40,512 bases of DNA from positions 1 through 40,512 of IMG/VR virus record IMGVR_UViG_3300017772_000033, one strand, 5' to 3'. Positions 6,997 through 15,535 of the stretch are shown piece after piece. The notes under the pieces were generated by a model. That model searched no databases, was not told where the DNA came from, and saw only the letters and a program-made list of their open reading frames with translations. Both the position numbers and the translations under genes were made by a program. The first letter of the stretch is position 1; every line of letters starts with the position of its first letter. The stretch is from a virus.

Positions 6997-7623
6997 ATGA
7001 AACGCGAAAACATCAACACTCCTGTCGGCACTGCAATCTGGCCGACCCTCAACGAACCATCTACACGATTCAAACCAGAAGGGGAGTTTAGCTGCACTCT
7101 ACGCTTAGAGGCTAGCAGCGCACAGAAGGTCATTGAGCAGATCAACAGCTTCCATGATCGTGCTTACCGGCATTTCTGTGAGCTTGAGGGAAAGAGCAAG
7201 CTAAAGAAAGCGGGTATGTGCTACTCAGTTGTTACCGGCGACAACGGTGAAGAAACTGGTGAGTTTGATTTCAAGTTCAAGCTTAAGCACCGTGTCGAGC
7301 CTCGCCGGGGTGATGCTTACGAGCAGACGGTTGCCCTATTTGATGCTCAAGGCACACCGATGAAGGATCACGTTGGGGGTGGTAGCAAGCTCCGTATCAA
7401 CGGACTTCTCAACCCATGGTATACCGCCAGCCTTGGCTTTGGCGTCTCTCTATGGATCAAGGCTGCTCAGATTATTGAGCTGGTAGAAGGTGCTGGTGGC
7501 GGCTCTTCTAAATCATTCGGGTTTGAGGCGATGTCGGGAGGCTTCACTACATCTGGCGAGTCGTTTGACTTTGAAGATGATGCGAAGAAGACTGCAAAGC
7601 CTAGCTCACCTGAAGATTTTTAA
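6997..7623 (+). CDS. Single-stranded DNA-binding protein (T7 gp2.5-like)
   Basis: A 208-aa protein, start taken at ATG 6997 (MKRENINTPVG...); the frame is open upstream to 6937, but that part overlaps the polymerase gene and looks unrelated. The body has an OB-fold-like alternation of strands, with the segments FSCTLRLE and LRINGLLNPWYTASLGFGVSLWIKAAQI, the latter typical of gp2.5-family proteins, and the acidic C-terminal tail (FDFEDDAKK...SSPEDF) that in T7 contacts DNA polymerase and helicase. It should coat single-stranded DNA during replication and recombination. It sits between RNA polymerase and the resolvase, as in T7-like early-middle regions. Its stop shares a base with the next start. 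Confidence 0.88.
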   Translation: MKRENINTPVGTAIWPTLNEPSTRFKPEGEFSCTLRLEASSAQKVIEQINSFHDRAYRHFCELEGKSKLKKAGMCYSVVTGDNGEETGEFDFKFKLKHRVEPRRGDAYEQTVALFDAQGTPMKDHVGGGSKLRINGLLNPWYTASLGFGVSLWIKAAQIIELVEGAGGGSSKSFGFEAMSGGFTTSGESFDFEDDAKKTAKPSSPEDF

Positions 7624-8081
7624 TGAGGGGGCTAACCTTCCGGGTGTGTGGTAGCCCTGTTCCGCAGGGTTCCATGCGTGGATTTGTTGTGAACGGCAGA
7701 GCTGTTCTCACCAGCAGTTCTAAGAACCTGAAGGAGTGGCGAAACCTAATAGCTGCCCAAGCCAATCATGTGATGGCTGACAGCGGGAAGGTATTCTTCA
7801 CATCCAAAGAGCCTGTGGAGGTTACAGCCAAGTTCAGCTTTGTTCGGCCCAAGAGTCATTTGAAGAGCAGCGGGGAGTTGACCAAGTCAGCACCACGATA
7901 CAAATACTCTAAGCCGGACTCGGATAAGCTCGCCCGGTCAGTTTTAGACGCACTGACTGGGGTGCTTTATGAGGACGATAGCCAAGTGGTTCGTCTGTTA
8001 GTTACCAAGGGATATGCAGACCCTGGCATTGGGCCAGGAGTGGAGATTTCAGTTGAGCGATACGAGGGAACAAGAGAGTAA
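7623..8081 (+). CDS. RusA-family Holliday junction resolvase
   Basis: A 152-aa endonuclease of the RusA type. The N-terminus has the family opening G-x-P-x-PQGS-x-R (about residues 10-18), followed by SSKNLKEWR. The catalytic core is DSDKLARSVLDALTG (about residues 99-113) and YEDDSQVVRL (about 116-125), which hold the conserved Asp residues that bind Mg2+. It would cleave branched DNA intermediates during recombination and before packaging. In T7 this step is done by gp3 endonuclease I, an unrelated fold, at the same map position, so this looks like a functional replacement. Its 3' end overlaps the primase-helicase open frame. Confidence 0.88.
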   Translation: MRGLTFRVCGSPVPQGSMRGFVVNGRAVLTSSSKNLKEWRNLIAAQANHVMADSGKVFFTSKEPVEVTAKFSFVRPKSHLKSSGELTKSAPRYKYSKPDSDKLARSVLDALTGVLYEDDSQVVRLLVTKGYADPGIGPGVEISVERYEGTRE

Positions 8082-9681
8082 TTTCATAGCGCGTGGCCCA
8101 TGCCCGAGCTGTGGATCAAGTGACGCATGTGCATCATTTGACGATGGACATACACACTGCTTTAGTTGTGGTGAGCATGTAAATGCGCCGACAGCAGGAG
8201 AGCAGCAAGCACCAGCTAAGGAAGTCTATTCAGGCGACCTACTCAAAACAGAACACCGCAGTTTAGATATGCGGATGATTAGCCGGGAGACCTGTGCTAA
8301 GTGGGGATACGGATACTCCTCATACAAGGGCCAGTCAGTTCAAGTAGCTGATTACAAAGACCCAGAGGGGCGAGTCATTGCACAGAAGATTCGGTTCAAG
8401 TCGAAAGACTTCCGTTGGCTAGGAGACTCTAAGGCAACACGCCTTTACGGCGAGCATCTTTGGCGCGATGGCGGGAGGATGGTTGTAGTCACCGAAGGTG
8501 AGATCGATGCGCTCTCAGTAAGCCAACTCTACGGAAACAAGTATCCTGTAGTGAGCCTACCGAACGGTGCCCAGTCAGCTAAGAAATCCATTCTAGGGAG
8601 CCTGGACTGGTTAGAGAAGTTTGAGTCAGTGGTGTTCTGCTTTGACTCAGACGAACCTGGGATGAAGGCAGCAGTAGAGTGCTCTGTCCTACTGTCTCCA
8701 GGTAAAGCAAAGATCGTCACTCTTCCTCTTAAGGACGCGAACGACATGCTCCGCGAAGGTAAGGGTAAGGAGCTAATCGATCAGATATGGGGAGCCAAGG
8801 TCTACCGCCCAGACGGCATTGTCAGTGGTGAAGACGTGTGGCAGTTGGTAGCTAAGAAGAACACAGCCAAGTCAATCCCATATCCTTGGCAGGGCATGAA
8901 TGCTGTGACTCGTGGCTTGCGTATGGGTGAGCTGGTCACTCTCTGTGCTGGAACAGGGGTAGGCAAATCACAGGTATGTCGAGAGATCACTCACTGGCTT
9001 CTTCAAGAAGGGGAGAAGGTTGGCTACATCGCTCTTGAGGAGTCGGTAAAGCGCAGTGCCCTTTCACTGATTGGGCTTCACCTGAATAAGCCTATCCATT
9101 TAGACGAGACGCTCAGCACACCGGAGGAGATACGGGGAGCATTCGACAACGCTATCGGTGCAGATCGAGTGGTCTTTTACGATCACTGGGGAAGCCTCGA
9201 CAACGACAACCTACTGAACCGAATCAAATACATGATCCGATCCTGTGGGTGCAAGTGGATCGTGTTAGACCACCTGAGTTTGGTTGTCTCTGGTCTTTCT
9301 GATGGTGACGAGAGGCGGAACATCGACAACGCGATGACTCGTCTGCGCTCGCTAGTGCAGGAGACAGGGGCGGGGATGCTGCTAGTGTCTCACCTGAAAC
9401 GCCCGGATGGAAACAAGGGCCATGAGGAGGGGCAGCGGACAGCTCTATCGCAGCTCAGAGGCTCCGCTTCAATTGGACAGCTGAGTGATATTGTGCTTGG
9501 CCTAGAGCGGGACTTGCAGGACGAGGACTCTAAGAACGTCACGACAATACGTTGCCTGAAGAACAGGTTCAGTGGTGTTACTGGTGTGTGCTGCAACCTG
9601 AAGTTTGACCCTGATACTGGGAGAATGACGGAAGCTTACGATCTATTTGACAGTGACGATTCTGAAGGAGCGCAGTTCTAA
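8014..9681 (+). CDS. T7 gp4-like DNA primase-helicase
   Basis: A bifunctional replication protein of up to 555 aa. Start is uncertain: ATG 8014 overlaps the resolvase gene by 68 bases, while TTG 8053 has a better ribosome binding site (GTGGAG seven bases upstream). Domains in order from 8014: zinc ribbon (CPSC at about 30-33, HCFSC at about 48-52), TOPRIM primase with TEGEIDALS (about 162) and CFDSDEPG (about 209), then a RecA-like DnaB-type helicase with Walker A AGTGVGKS (about 311), Walker B IVLDHLS (about 415), VSHLKRP and the arginine-finger region KNRFSG. The C-terminus is acidic (YDLFDSDDSEGAQF), as in T7 gp4, where it docks DNA polymerase. It unwinds DNA at the fork and primes lagging-strand synthesis with the adjacent polymerase. 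Confidence 0.96.
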   Translation: MQTLALGQEWRFQLSDTREQESNFIARGPCPSCGSSDACASFDDGHTHCFSCGEHVNAPTAGEQQAPAKEVYSGDLLKTEHRSLDMRMISRETCAKWGYGYSSYKGQSVQVADYKDPEGRVIAQKIRFKSKDFRWLGDSKATRLYGEHLWRDGGRMVVVTEGEIDALSVSQLYGNKYPVVSLPNGAQSAKKSILGSLDWLEKFESVVFCFDSDEPGMKAAVECSVLLSPGKAKIVTLPLKDANDMLREGKGKELIDQIWGAKVYRPDGIVSGEDVWQLVAKKNTAKSIPYPWQGMNAVTRGLRMGELVTLCAGTGVGKSQVCREITHWLLQEGEKVGYIALEESVKRSALSLIGLHLNKPIHLDETLSTPEEIRGAFDNAIGADRVVFYDHWGSLDNDNLLNRIKYMIRSCGCKWIVLDHLSLVVSGLSDGDERRNIDNAMTRLRSLVQETGAGMLLVSHLKRPDGNKGHEEGQRTALSQLRGSASIGQLSDIVLGLERDLQDEDSKNVTTIRCLKNRFSGVTGVCCNLKFDPDTGRMTEAYDLFDSDDSEGAQF

Positions 9682-11417
9682 TGAGTGATTCTCTTTGGTT
9701 TGACTGTGAGGCTGATGGACTCCTCGACTCGGTAACGAAGATCCACTGCCTTGTAACGATTGATGATGATGACAAGGTCCAAACCTACGTAGGCAGCGAA
9801 GTGGCAACAGGGGTTGCTACGCTGATGAAGGCTAGACGCATCGTGGCTCACCACGCTCTGGGGTATGATGTTCCCCTGATTAAAAAGATGTGCGGCGTAG
9901 ACCTGCACCAGGGGCCTGAGATATTCGACACTCTGGTCATGTCACGACTGTGCTGGCCGGACCTGCGAGAGAAGGACTTCGCAAGGGCTAGCAAAGATGA
10001 TGATTTCCCCAAGCGTCTAATCGGTAGTCACTCACTTGAAGCCTGGGGGTTCAGGCTGGGGACCGAGAAGGCTGAGAAGCCTGGGTTCGACATCTACACG
10101 CAAGAGATGCTCGACTACTGCATCCAAGACGTGAAGGTGCTTAAAGAGTTGGAGTGGGTCATAGCTAAGAAGAAACCCAGTCCGCATGCCTGCCGTATGG
10201 AGCACAAGTTTGCTTGGCTCATGCTTAAGCAGGAAGAACATGGATTTCTGTTCGACCGTAAAGCAGCTGAGGAGCTGCACGTAGAATTGCTTGGGAAGAA
10301 GTATGAGTTAGAGGAGCTGGCTAAGAAGTCTTTCCCTCCTAAGATCATTCAGCTGAAGACCAAGGAGAAGGTCATCCCCTTCAACCCAGGAAGCCGGAAC
10401 CAGATAGCTGCGGGCTTCACAGGTAAGTATGGGTGGAAGCCTACGGAGTTTACTCCTGATGGGAGACCGAAGATTGACGAGTCAGTCTTGAAGGGTATGG
10501 ACTACCCAGAAGCGGCAATCCTCTTGGATTACCTGCTGGTCCAGAAACGAATCTCCCAACTAGCGGATGGGAACCAAGCTTGGATAAAGACGCAGAGTGC
10601 AGACGGCAGGATCCATGGCCGAGTCAATCCAATAGGTTGCGTAACAGCTCGCTGTAGTCACAGCTCCCCGAACGTGGCACAGGTTCCTAACTCAGGGTCA
10701 CCTTATGGCAAGGAGTGTCGCTCACTCTTCACTGTCCCTGAAGGGTTCAAGCTAGTCGGGGCGGATGCTTCAGGGTTAGAGCTTAGATGCTTAGGCCACT
10801 ACCTCCACCCATACGACAAAGGTAAGTTTGTAGATACTCTGCTGAGCGGTGACATCCACATGGCTAACGCCAAAGCGGCTGGTCTCGACAAGATGCCGAA
10901 CGGTAGGAACCTCAGCAAGACAATGATCTATTGCTTCCTCTACGGGGGAGGGCCAGAGCGTCTAGGTGCTATCGTTGGGGGAGGCCGGAAGGAGGGCTTG
11001 GCTCTCCGTAGAAGATTCCTTTCTAAGACGCCTGCGCTGAAACGCCTGCGCGAAGAAGTCACATCGAAAGCTGAAGACAAGGGATGTCTCAAGTCTATCG
11101 ACCGAAGAGTCCTTCCTATCCGAAGTCCCCACTCCGCGCTCAACACTCTGCTGCAATCTGCTGGAGCAATCCTAGTCAAGCGTGCGACCTGCCTGCTCTA
11201 CGACATGCTCTTGGAAGAGGGGCTTGTGTTTGGGGTGGACTACGCCAACGTGGCGAACATCCACGACGAGATCCAACTCGAAGCTAAAGAGGAAGTAGCT
11301 GATCTAGTTGGTCAGAAAGCGGTGGAGGCAATGAAGGAAGCTGGGATCTCCTACGCATTCAAGTGCCCACTAGATGCGGAATACAAGGTAGGGAACAACT
11401 GGAGCGAGACACACTGA
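9681..11417 (+). CDS. Family A DNA polymerase (T7 gp5-like)
   Basis: A 578-aa replicative polymerase with proofreading, shorter than T7 gp5 (704 aa). The 3'-5' exonuclease domain shows Exo I WFDCEADG (Asp and Glu at about residues 8 and 10) and Exo III YCIQDVKVL (about 148). Polymerase motif A GADASGLELRCLGHYL (about 360), motif B with the Lys and Tyr of KTMIYCFLYGGG (about 414) and motif C NIHDEIQLE (about 526) are all intact. The shortening falls between the exonuclease domain and motif A, i.e. the thumb region, where T7 binds thioredoxin, so processivity may be achieved differently; this is inference. The start overlaps the primase-helicase stop (TAATG). Confidence 0.96.
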   Translation: MSDSLWFDCEADGLLDSVTKIHCLVTIDDDDKVQTYVGSEVATGVATLMKARRIVAHHALGYDVPLIKKMCGVDLHQGPEIFDTLVMSRLCWPDLREKDFARASKDDDFPKRLIGSHSLEAWGFRLGTEKAEKPGFDIYTQEMLDYCIQDVKVLKELEWVIAKKKPSPHACRMEHKFAWLMLKQEEHGFLFDRKAAEELHVELLGKKYELEELAKKSFPPKIIQLKTKEKVIPFNPGSRNQIAAGFTGKYGWKPTEFTPDGRPKIDESVLKGMDYPEAAILLDYLLVQKRISQLADGNQAWIKTQSADGRIHGRVNPIGCVTARCSHSSPNVAQVPNSGSPYGKECRSLFTVPEGFKLVGADASGLELRCLGHYLHPYDKGKFVDTLLSGDIHMANAKAAGLDKMPNGRNLSKTMIYCFLYGGGPERLGAIVGGGRKEGLALRRRFLSKTPALKRLREEVTSKAEDKGCLKSIDRRVLPIRSPHSALNTLLQSAGAILVKRATCLLYDMLLEEGLVFGVDYANVANIHDEIQLEAKEEVADLVGQKAVEAMKEAGISYAFKCPLDAEYKVGNNWSETH

Positions 11418-11418
11418 G

Positions 11419-12162
11419 ATGGGAACCACACTACTTATTGACGGTGACGTGTTTGTCTACCAACACACGACCGCTGTAGAGACGCCAATCCATTGGGGAG
11501 ATGACTTCTGGACCTTGCATGCTGATGCGGGAGTGGCGAAGGCTCAGCTAGATATTCAGCTGCACATTATCAAAAGCGAGCTACAGGCTACTGACGTGCT
11601 GATTGCTTTTAGCGATAGCCTCAACTTCAGGCACAGCGTCTTGCCTTCCTACAAGTCGAACAGGAAGAAGCGGAAGCCAGTCGCTTACAAAGCGGTTCGT
11701 GATTACTGCCGCCATACCTACAAGTGCCTAACTCTCCCAACCCTGGAGGCGGATGACACACTAGGGATCCTTGCTACAGGTGGGTGCTTATACGGACTCT
11801 CAGGAGACCGGGTAGTAGTCACAGTAGACAAGGACTTAAAGTCCGTCCCTTGTAATCTGTTTAACCCTCAACACCCAGAGGATGGTGTTGTCGCAATTAG
11901 CGAGCAAGAGGCTGACAGGAATCACCTGACTCAGTCGCTGATGGGTGATACTACAGATGGATACTCAGGGTGCCCAGGCATCGGAGCAAAGAGGGCAGAG
12001 CGCATACTAGATGCAGACCCGACGTGGGCGGCTGTCCTCAATGCTTACGAGAAGGCTGGTCTAAGTGAAGACGAAGCTCTTAAGCAAGCTCGCGTGGCCC
12101 GCATATGCCGCCAATCCGATTACGATATTGAAAACAAGAAGGTGAAACTATGGCAACCATGA
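11419..12162 (+). CDS. 5'-3' exonuclease, FEN-like (T7 gp6-like)
   Basis: A 247-aa flap/5' exonuclease. It opens with LLIDGDVFVYQ (metal-binding Asp residues at about 8 and 10) and has LEADDTLG (about 110) and TVDKDLKSV (about 137), the acidic cluster that coordinates divalent metals. GDTTDGYSGCPGIGAKRA (about 175-192) is the helix-three-turn-helix DNA-binding element. It is expected to degrade host DNA and remove RNA primers and flaps. It starts one base after the polymerase stop, as in the T7 gene 5-6 order, and overlaps the next gene by 13 bases. Confidence 0.92.
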   Translation: MGTTLLIDGDVFVYQHTTAVETPIHWGDDFWTLHADAGVAKAQLDIQLHIIKSELQATDVLIAFSDSLNFRHSVLPSYKSNRKKRKPVAYKAVRDYCRHTYKCLTLPTLEADDTLGILATGGCLYGLSGDRVVVTVDKDLKSVPCNLFNPQHPEDGVVAISEQEADRNHLTQSLMGDTTDGYSGCPGIGAKRAERILDADPTWAAVLNAYEKAGLSEDEALKQARVARICRQSDYDIENKKVKLWQP

Positions 12163-12512
12163 CCTCCTCAAAACTTCTCGACCACGCAGCCAAGATGGCG
12201 GAGAAAGCTCACAAGCTCATGGCGAACAAGAACCATGATTACGCAGGGTCTGAAGGAGTTACGCCCTTTAAGAACTTCACGATGTGTGAAGCTGCTGGGA
12301 TCTGCCCAACCGAGAAAGGGATCCTAGTCAGGATGACAGACAAGATGTCGAGGCTGGCGAACTACCTTGACCGTGGGGAGCTGAAGGTTACAGACGAGTC
12401 TTTCGACGATACACTACTTGATCTAATCAACTACTCGATTATCTTGTCCGCCTACATGACGCAGAAACGTGAAGAGCTTTACCTAGCCCAGACAAAGAGG
12501 GGAGAAATCTAA
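12150..12512 (+). CDS. DUF1599 / nucleotide-modification-associated-domain-like protein
   Basis: A 120-aa protein starting at ATG 12150 with a good Shine-Dalgarno (AAGGTG) six bases upstream, inside the end of the exonuclease gene. The pattern NKNHDYAG near residue 30, followed by F-x-N-F, then RMTDKMSRLANYL (about 70-82) and DDTLLDLINYSIIL (about 95-108) matches DUF1599-type domains found in many phages. This helical fold resembles MazG/dUTPase-like pyrophosphatases in its spacing of acidic residues. In phages such proteins are thought to act in nucleotide metabolism or base modification; the substrate here cannot be read from sequence. It ends the replication block. Confidence 0.75.
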   Translation: MATMTSSKLLDHAAKMAEKAHKLMANKNHDYAGSEGVTPFKNFTMCEAAGICPTEKGILVRMTDKMSRLANYLDRGELKVTDESFDDTLLDLINYSIILSAYMTQKREELYLAQTKRGEI

Positions 12513-12712
12513 TGGATGACAATGAAGACCTATCGGAGTTTGGTGAGAAGCCATTCCCCCCGGTATCCGAAGCCCTAGTAACACACTTAGAGTTGCTATT
12601 CCCAAATCGTTGCCCCGAGATGACAGATCCTGATAGACTTATCTGGGTTAAATCAGGACAACACACCGTTGTGAAGTTCCTCCGTGCTCGTTTTGAAGAG
12701 CAACAACCTTAG
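12512..12712 (+). CDS. Small acidic protein upstream of portal operon
   Basis: A 66-aa protein whose ATG overlaps the previous stop (TAATG at 12510-12514). It starts MDDNEDLSEFGEKPFPPVSE and has a C-terminal helix with the HTVVKFLRARFEEQ pattern. Short proteins of this look commonly precede the portal gene cluster in aquatic T7-like phages, but I cannot name a function. Tight spacing on both sides supports expression. It could be a small virion or assembly factor. Confidence 0.65.
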   Translation: MDDNEDLSEFGEKPFPPVSEALVTHLELLFPNRCPEMTDPDRLIWVKSGQHTVVKFLRARFEEQQP

Positions 12713-12727
12713 CCTTTGGTAATACTC

Positions 12728-12916
12728 ATGTGCTCCAGCCCTAAGATGCCGGGTCCCACCCCTCAACCACCCGCTCCCCCACCTAAGGCGGAGGAGTCTG
12801 CCAAGTTCTTCAAGACTAAAGGCAAGAAACAGGCTTCGGAGGTAGCGGAGTCCGGGACAGACAGGTATCGCAACAGCCCCCTCACTCTCCAGACTGATGT
12901 CGGCGTGAACGCTTAG
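12728..12916 (+). CDS. Small proline-rich protein (T7 gp7.3-like position)
   Basis: Start taken at ATG 12728, giving 62 aa (MCSSPKMPGPTPQPPAPPP...); a TTG at 12716 is also in frame. The N-terminus is a Cys followed by a polyproline stretch, then a Lys/Glu helix, and the C-terminus (GTDRYRNSPLTLQTDVGVNA) resembles the C-terminal region of small virion proteins encoded just before the portal in T7-like phages, such as T7 gp7.3, which is needed for tail assembly or adsorption. The assignment rests on position and weak similarity. The portal gene starts five bases after its stop. Confidence 0.7.
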   Translation: MCSSPKMPGPTPQPPAPPPKAEESAKFFKTKGKKQASEVAESGTDRYRNSPLTLQTDVGVNA

Positions 12917-12920
12917 AACT

Positions 12921-14507
12921 ATGCAGTATTCCCCAACCTCTAGTGGCAACAGCAGTGAGGACAAGACTGCGTCTGGCCTTTACCGAGATCTAGAGGTTAG
13001 GCGTCAGCCATTTTTAGATCGAGCGCGGGACTGCGCTAGGCTCACTATCCCAAGCATCCTGCCGCCAGAGTCCCATAACTCTCACAGCAGGCTGCCAACT
13101 CCGTTCCAGAGTCTTGGCGCACGGGGCATCAACAACCTAAGCAGCAAGCTGCTGCTGACGCTTCTCCCACCGAACGCAACCTTCTTCCGCCTGTCGATTG
13201 CACCTCAGCAGATGGAGGAGATCGGAGGTTCGGAAGAGATTAAAGCAGAGGTAGAAGAGTCCCTCGCCAAGATGGAGCGAGCGGTGATGTCGGAGATCGA
13301 AACGACAGGCATCCGAGTCGCTACGTTTGAAGCACTGAAGCATTTGCTATGCACAGGCAATGCACTCCTCTACTTCCCGGAGCAAGGAGGGATGCGCCTG
13401 TTCCATCTAGACTCCTACGTCGTTGAGCGTGACCCCGAGGGTAACGTCTTAACCATCGTTACTAAGGAAGAGGTGACGCCCAAGTCCCTACCTAAGTCGA
13501 TGCTTCCCCATGTGAAGGACAGGCTTTCCCAGACTGATAAGACTGTGGAGGTCTATACCTGCATCCATAGGACTGAGGCCGACACATTCAAAGTGTGGCA
13601 GGAAGCTGCTGGGATCATCATCCCAGGATCCGAAGGATCTTACCCAGCAGAGTCGATGCCCTTCCTCCCGTTGAGGTTGTCCACCATTGCAGGCGAGGAC
13701 TTTGGTCGGGGGATCGTTGAAGAGTATATGGGTGACCTCCGATCTCTGGAGTCACTTACTCAATCCATCGTTGAGGGTAGTGCAGCTGCTAGCCGCATCC
13801 TATTCCTGGTCAACCCTAACGGCACAACCCGTGCTCGCGTCCTAGCCGAAAGCCCTAACGGTAGTATCCGAGAAGGTAACGCCGCTGATGTCACCACACT
13901 ACAGGTCAACAAGGGAGCTGACTTCCGAGTGGCTTTGGAGGCAGTAAGCCAGATTAGGGAAAGGCTCATGCACGCATTCCTTTTGAATGCTAGTGTGCAG
14001 CGTCAAGCCGAGCGAGTCACTGCTGAAGAGATCCGCTTCATGGCTCAGGAACTGGAGCAAGCTCTAGGTGGAGTCTTCTCAGTCCTATCCAGCGATCTTC
14101 AAATGCCTCTCGTCACTATCTTGATGAGTAGGCTCGCCAAGAACGGAGGTATTCCGAAGCTGCCGAAGGGGCTAGTCAGGCCCAAGATCGTTACCGGGTT
14201 GGAAGCACTTGGGCGTGGGCAGGACCTCAACCGTTTGGACATCTTCATTAGTGGGGCAATCCAGCAACTCGGCCCCGATGCCTTGATGCAGTATGTCAAC
14301 ATCCCTGACTACCTCACTAGGAGAGCAACGGCAGTAGGCATTGATACAGAGGGACTAATCAAGTCCGAAGAAGAAGTTCAACAAGCACAGCAACAAGCAC
14401 AGCAACAACAGCAAATGATGCAACTAGCTGAGAAGCTAGGACCCACCGCTTTGAAAGAAATGAATAACAACCCACCCCCACAACCTCCTCAAGAAGGTGA
14501 ATCTTAA
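12921..14507 (+). CDS. Portal / head-tail connector protein (T7 gp8-like)
   Basis: A 528-aa portal, close to T7 gp8 (536 aa). The N-terminus contains the family segment RAR-x-CARLTIPSILPP (about residues 35-50), then FQSLGARGINNLSSKLLLTLLPPN (about 64-88). The centre is the conserved stem/wing region, with FGRGIVEEYMGDLRSLESL (about 260-278) and the helical RVTAEEIRFMAQELE (about 368-382). The C-terminus has a Gln-rich stretch (about 490-503). Twelve copies would form the ring at the capsid vertex through which DNA is packaged. The scaffold gene starts at its stop (TAATG). Confidence 0.95.
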   Translation: MQYSPTSSGNSSEDKTASGLYRDLEVRRQPFLDRARDCARLTIPSILPPESHNSHSRLPTPFQSLGARGINNLSSKLLLTLLPPNATFFRLSIAPQQMEEIGGSEEIKAEVEESLAKMERAVMSEIETTGIRVATFEALKHLLCTGNALLYFPEQGGMRLFHLDSYVVERDPEGNVLTIVTKEEVTPKSLPKSMLPHVKDRLSQTDKTVEVYTCIHRTEADTFKVWQEAAGIIIPGSEGSYPAESMPFLPLRLSTIAGEDFGRGIVEEYMGDLRSLESLTQSIVEGSAAASRILFLVNPNGTTRARVLAESPNGSIREGNAADVTTLQVNKGADFRVALEAVSQIRERLMHAFLLNASVQRQAERVTAEEIRFMAQELEQALGGVFSVLSSDLQMPLVTILMSRLAKNGGIPKLPKGLVRPKIVTGLEALGRGQDLNRLDIFISGAIQQLGPDALMQYVNIPDYLTRRATAVGIDTEGLIKSEEEVQQAQQQAQQQQQMMQLAEKLGPTALKEMNNNPPPQPPQEGES

Positions 14508-15310
14508 TGGGCGAAGTCCACGCAGTAAGTCTGACAGGTGAAGAGTCGGGTCCCGACGCACCGGCACCTCAAGTCAACAATCAGCAAACCCCGCACCAGA
14601 TCGACGGTCAGTCAGAGCCACTAGGTGGGGTGGGTGTTCCCGACAAGTTCAAGAATGCAGAGACAGGCGAAGTTGATGTCCAAGCTCTCTTGGCCTCTTA
14701 CAACCATCTGGAGCAGAAGCTCGGAGGAGGGGCTGAGGTGGTCGAGGAGACTCCCACGGAAGAACCAGATTCCACTGAAGAAGTGGAGGCTTCAGAGGAG
14801 GAGGACGCGCCGCCACCAGAAGGTGCGCTCGATAAATACAGCCAAGAGTTCTTTGAATCAGGAGAGCTAAAGGAAGAGAGCTACACTGCTCTCGAATCGA
14901 TGGGCTACCCGAAGGATCTGGTCAACTCCTTCATTGAAGGCCAGAAGGCTTTGGTTGCCAATGAGCAGGAAAGCCTCTACGCCGAGGTTGGGGGAGCAGA
15001 AGCCTACTCTAAAATGTCTGAGTGGGCTGCTATGAACATGACTGAAGAGGCCAAGCTGGCTTACAACAGTGCAGTTCAAAGTGGAGACATGGAGCAAGCT
15101 CGTCTCGCTATCCGTGGACTTCGAGACAGCTACTCTCAATCAGAGGGTGTCGCACCTAACCTCTTGCAGGGTAAGGCGAACCGGATGCCAGCTGCTGCCC
15201 CCTTCCGCTCTACAGCTCAGCTTGTTGAGGCGATGAGTAACCCTAAATACAAGACTGATCCCGCTTACCGCGAGGATGTAGAGAACCGATTACGGGGATC
15301 TCAGCTGTAG
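14507..15310 (+). CDS. Capsid assembly scaffolding protein (T7 gp9-like)
   Basis: A 267-aa strongly acidic protein between portal and capsid, the canonical scaffold position. It has a Gln/Pro-rich N-terminus, the segment GVPDKFKNAETGEVDVQALL (about residues 43-62) which is typical of T7-like scaffolds, a Glu-rich stretch (about 80-105), and a helical C-terminus ending in DPAYREDVENRLRGSQL that would contact capsid subunits. A good ribosome site (AAGGTG) precedes the start. It would guide procapsid assembly and then leave the head. Confidence 0.92.
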   Translation: MGEVHAVSLTGEESGPDAPAPQVNNQQTPHQIDGQSEPLGGVGVPDKFKNAETGEVDVQALLASYNHLEQKLGGGAEVVEETPTEEPDSTEEVEASEEEDAPPPEGALDKYSQEFFESGELKEESYTALESMGYPKDLVNSFIEGQKALVANEQESLYAEVGGAEAYSKMSEWAAMNMTEEAKLAYNSAVQSGDMEQARLAIRGLRDSYSQSEGVAPNLLQGKANRMPAAAPFRSTAQLVEAMSNPKYKTDPAYREDVENRLRGSQL

Positions 15311-15535
15311 TCGGGGAATTAGATCTTCAGTATTACTGTTGACACAATCCTATTTCACTAGTCTAAAATAGGACCTTAGAGCGGTAGGTATGTTCCTACT
15401 GCCTAATTAGACGCTCCCCTGACGCTCGAATACGCTTAGGCCCATTTCGGTGGATAACCTACAGGTCTGGATCGAAGTTCAGAGTCTTACCTGCCTGTAA
15501 ACCTGACTGACAAACCCCCCCTGTAGAGAACCGTA
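15311..15535 (+). promoter_or_regulatory. Capsid leader with promoter-like box and hairpins
   Basis: The longest gap within the morphogenesis region. It contains TTGACA at 15339-15344 with TCTAAA 17 bases downstream (15362-15367), a sigma-70-like arrangement with a poor -10. An inverted repeat (CCTATTT 15349-15355, AAATAGG 15366-15372) overlaps this box and may be an operator. A further hairpin (15381-15402, eight-base arms with one G-U pair) follows. A phage-RNA-polymerase promoter is expected here by analogy with T7 phi10 but cannot be assigned with certainty. Confidence 0.5.
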
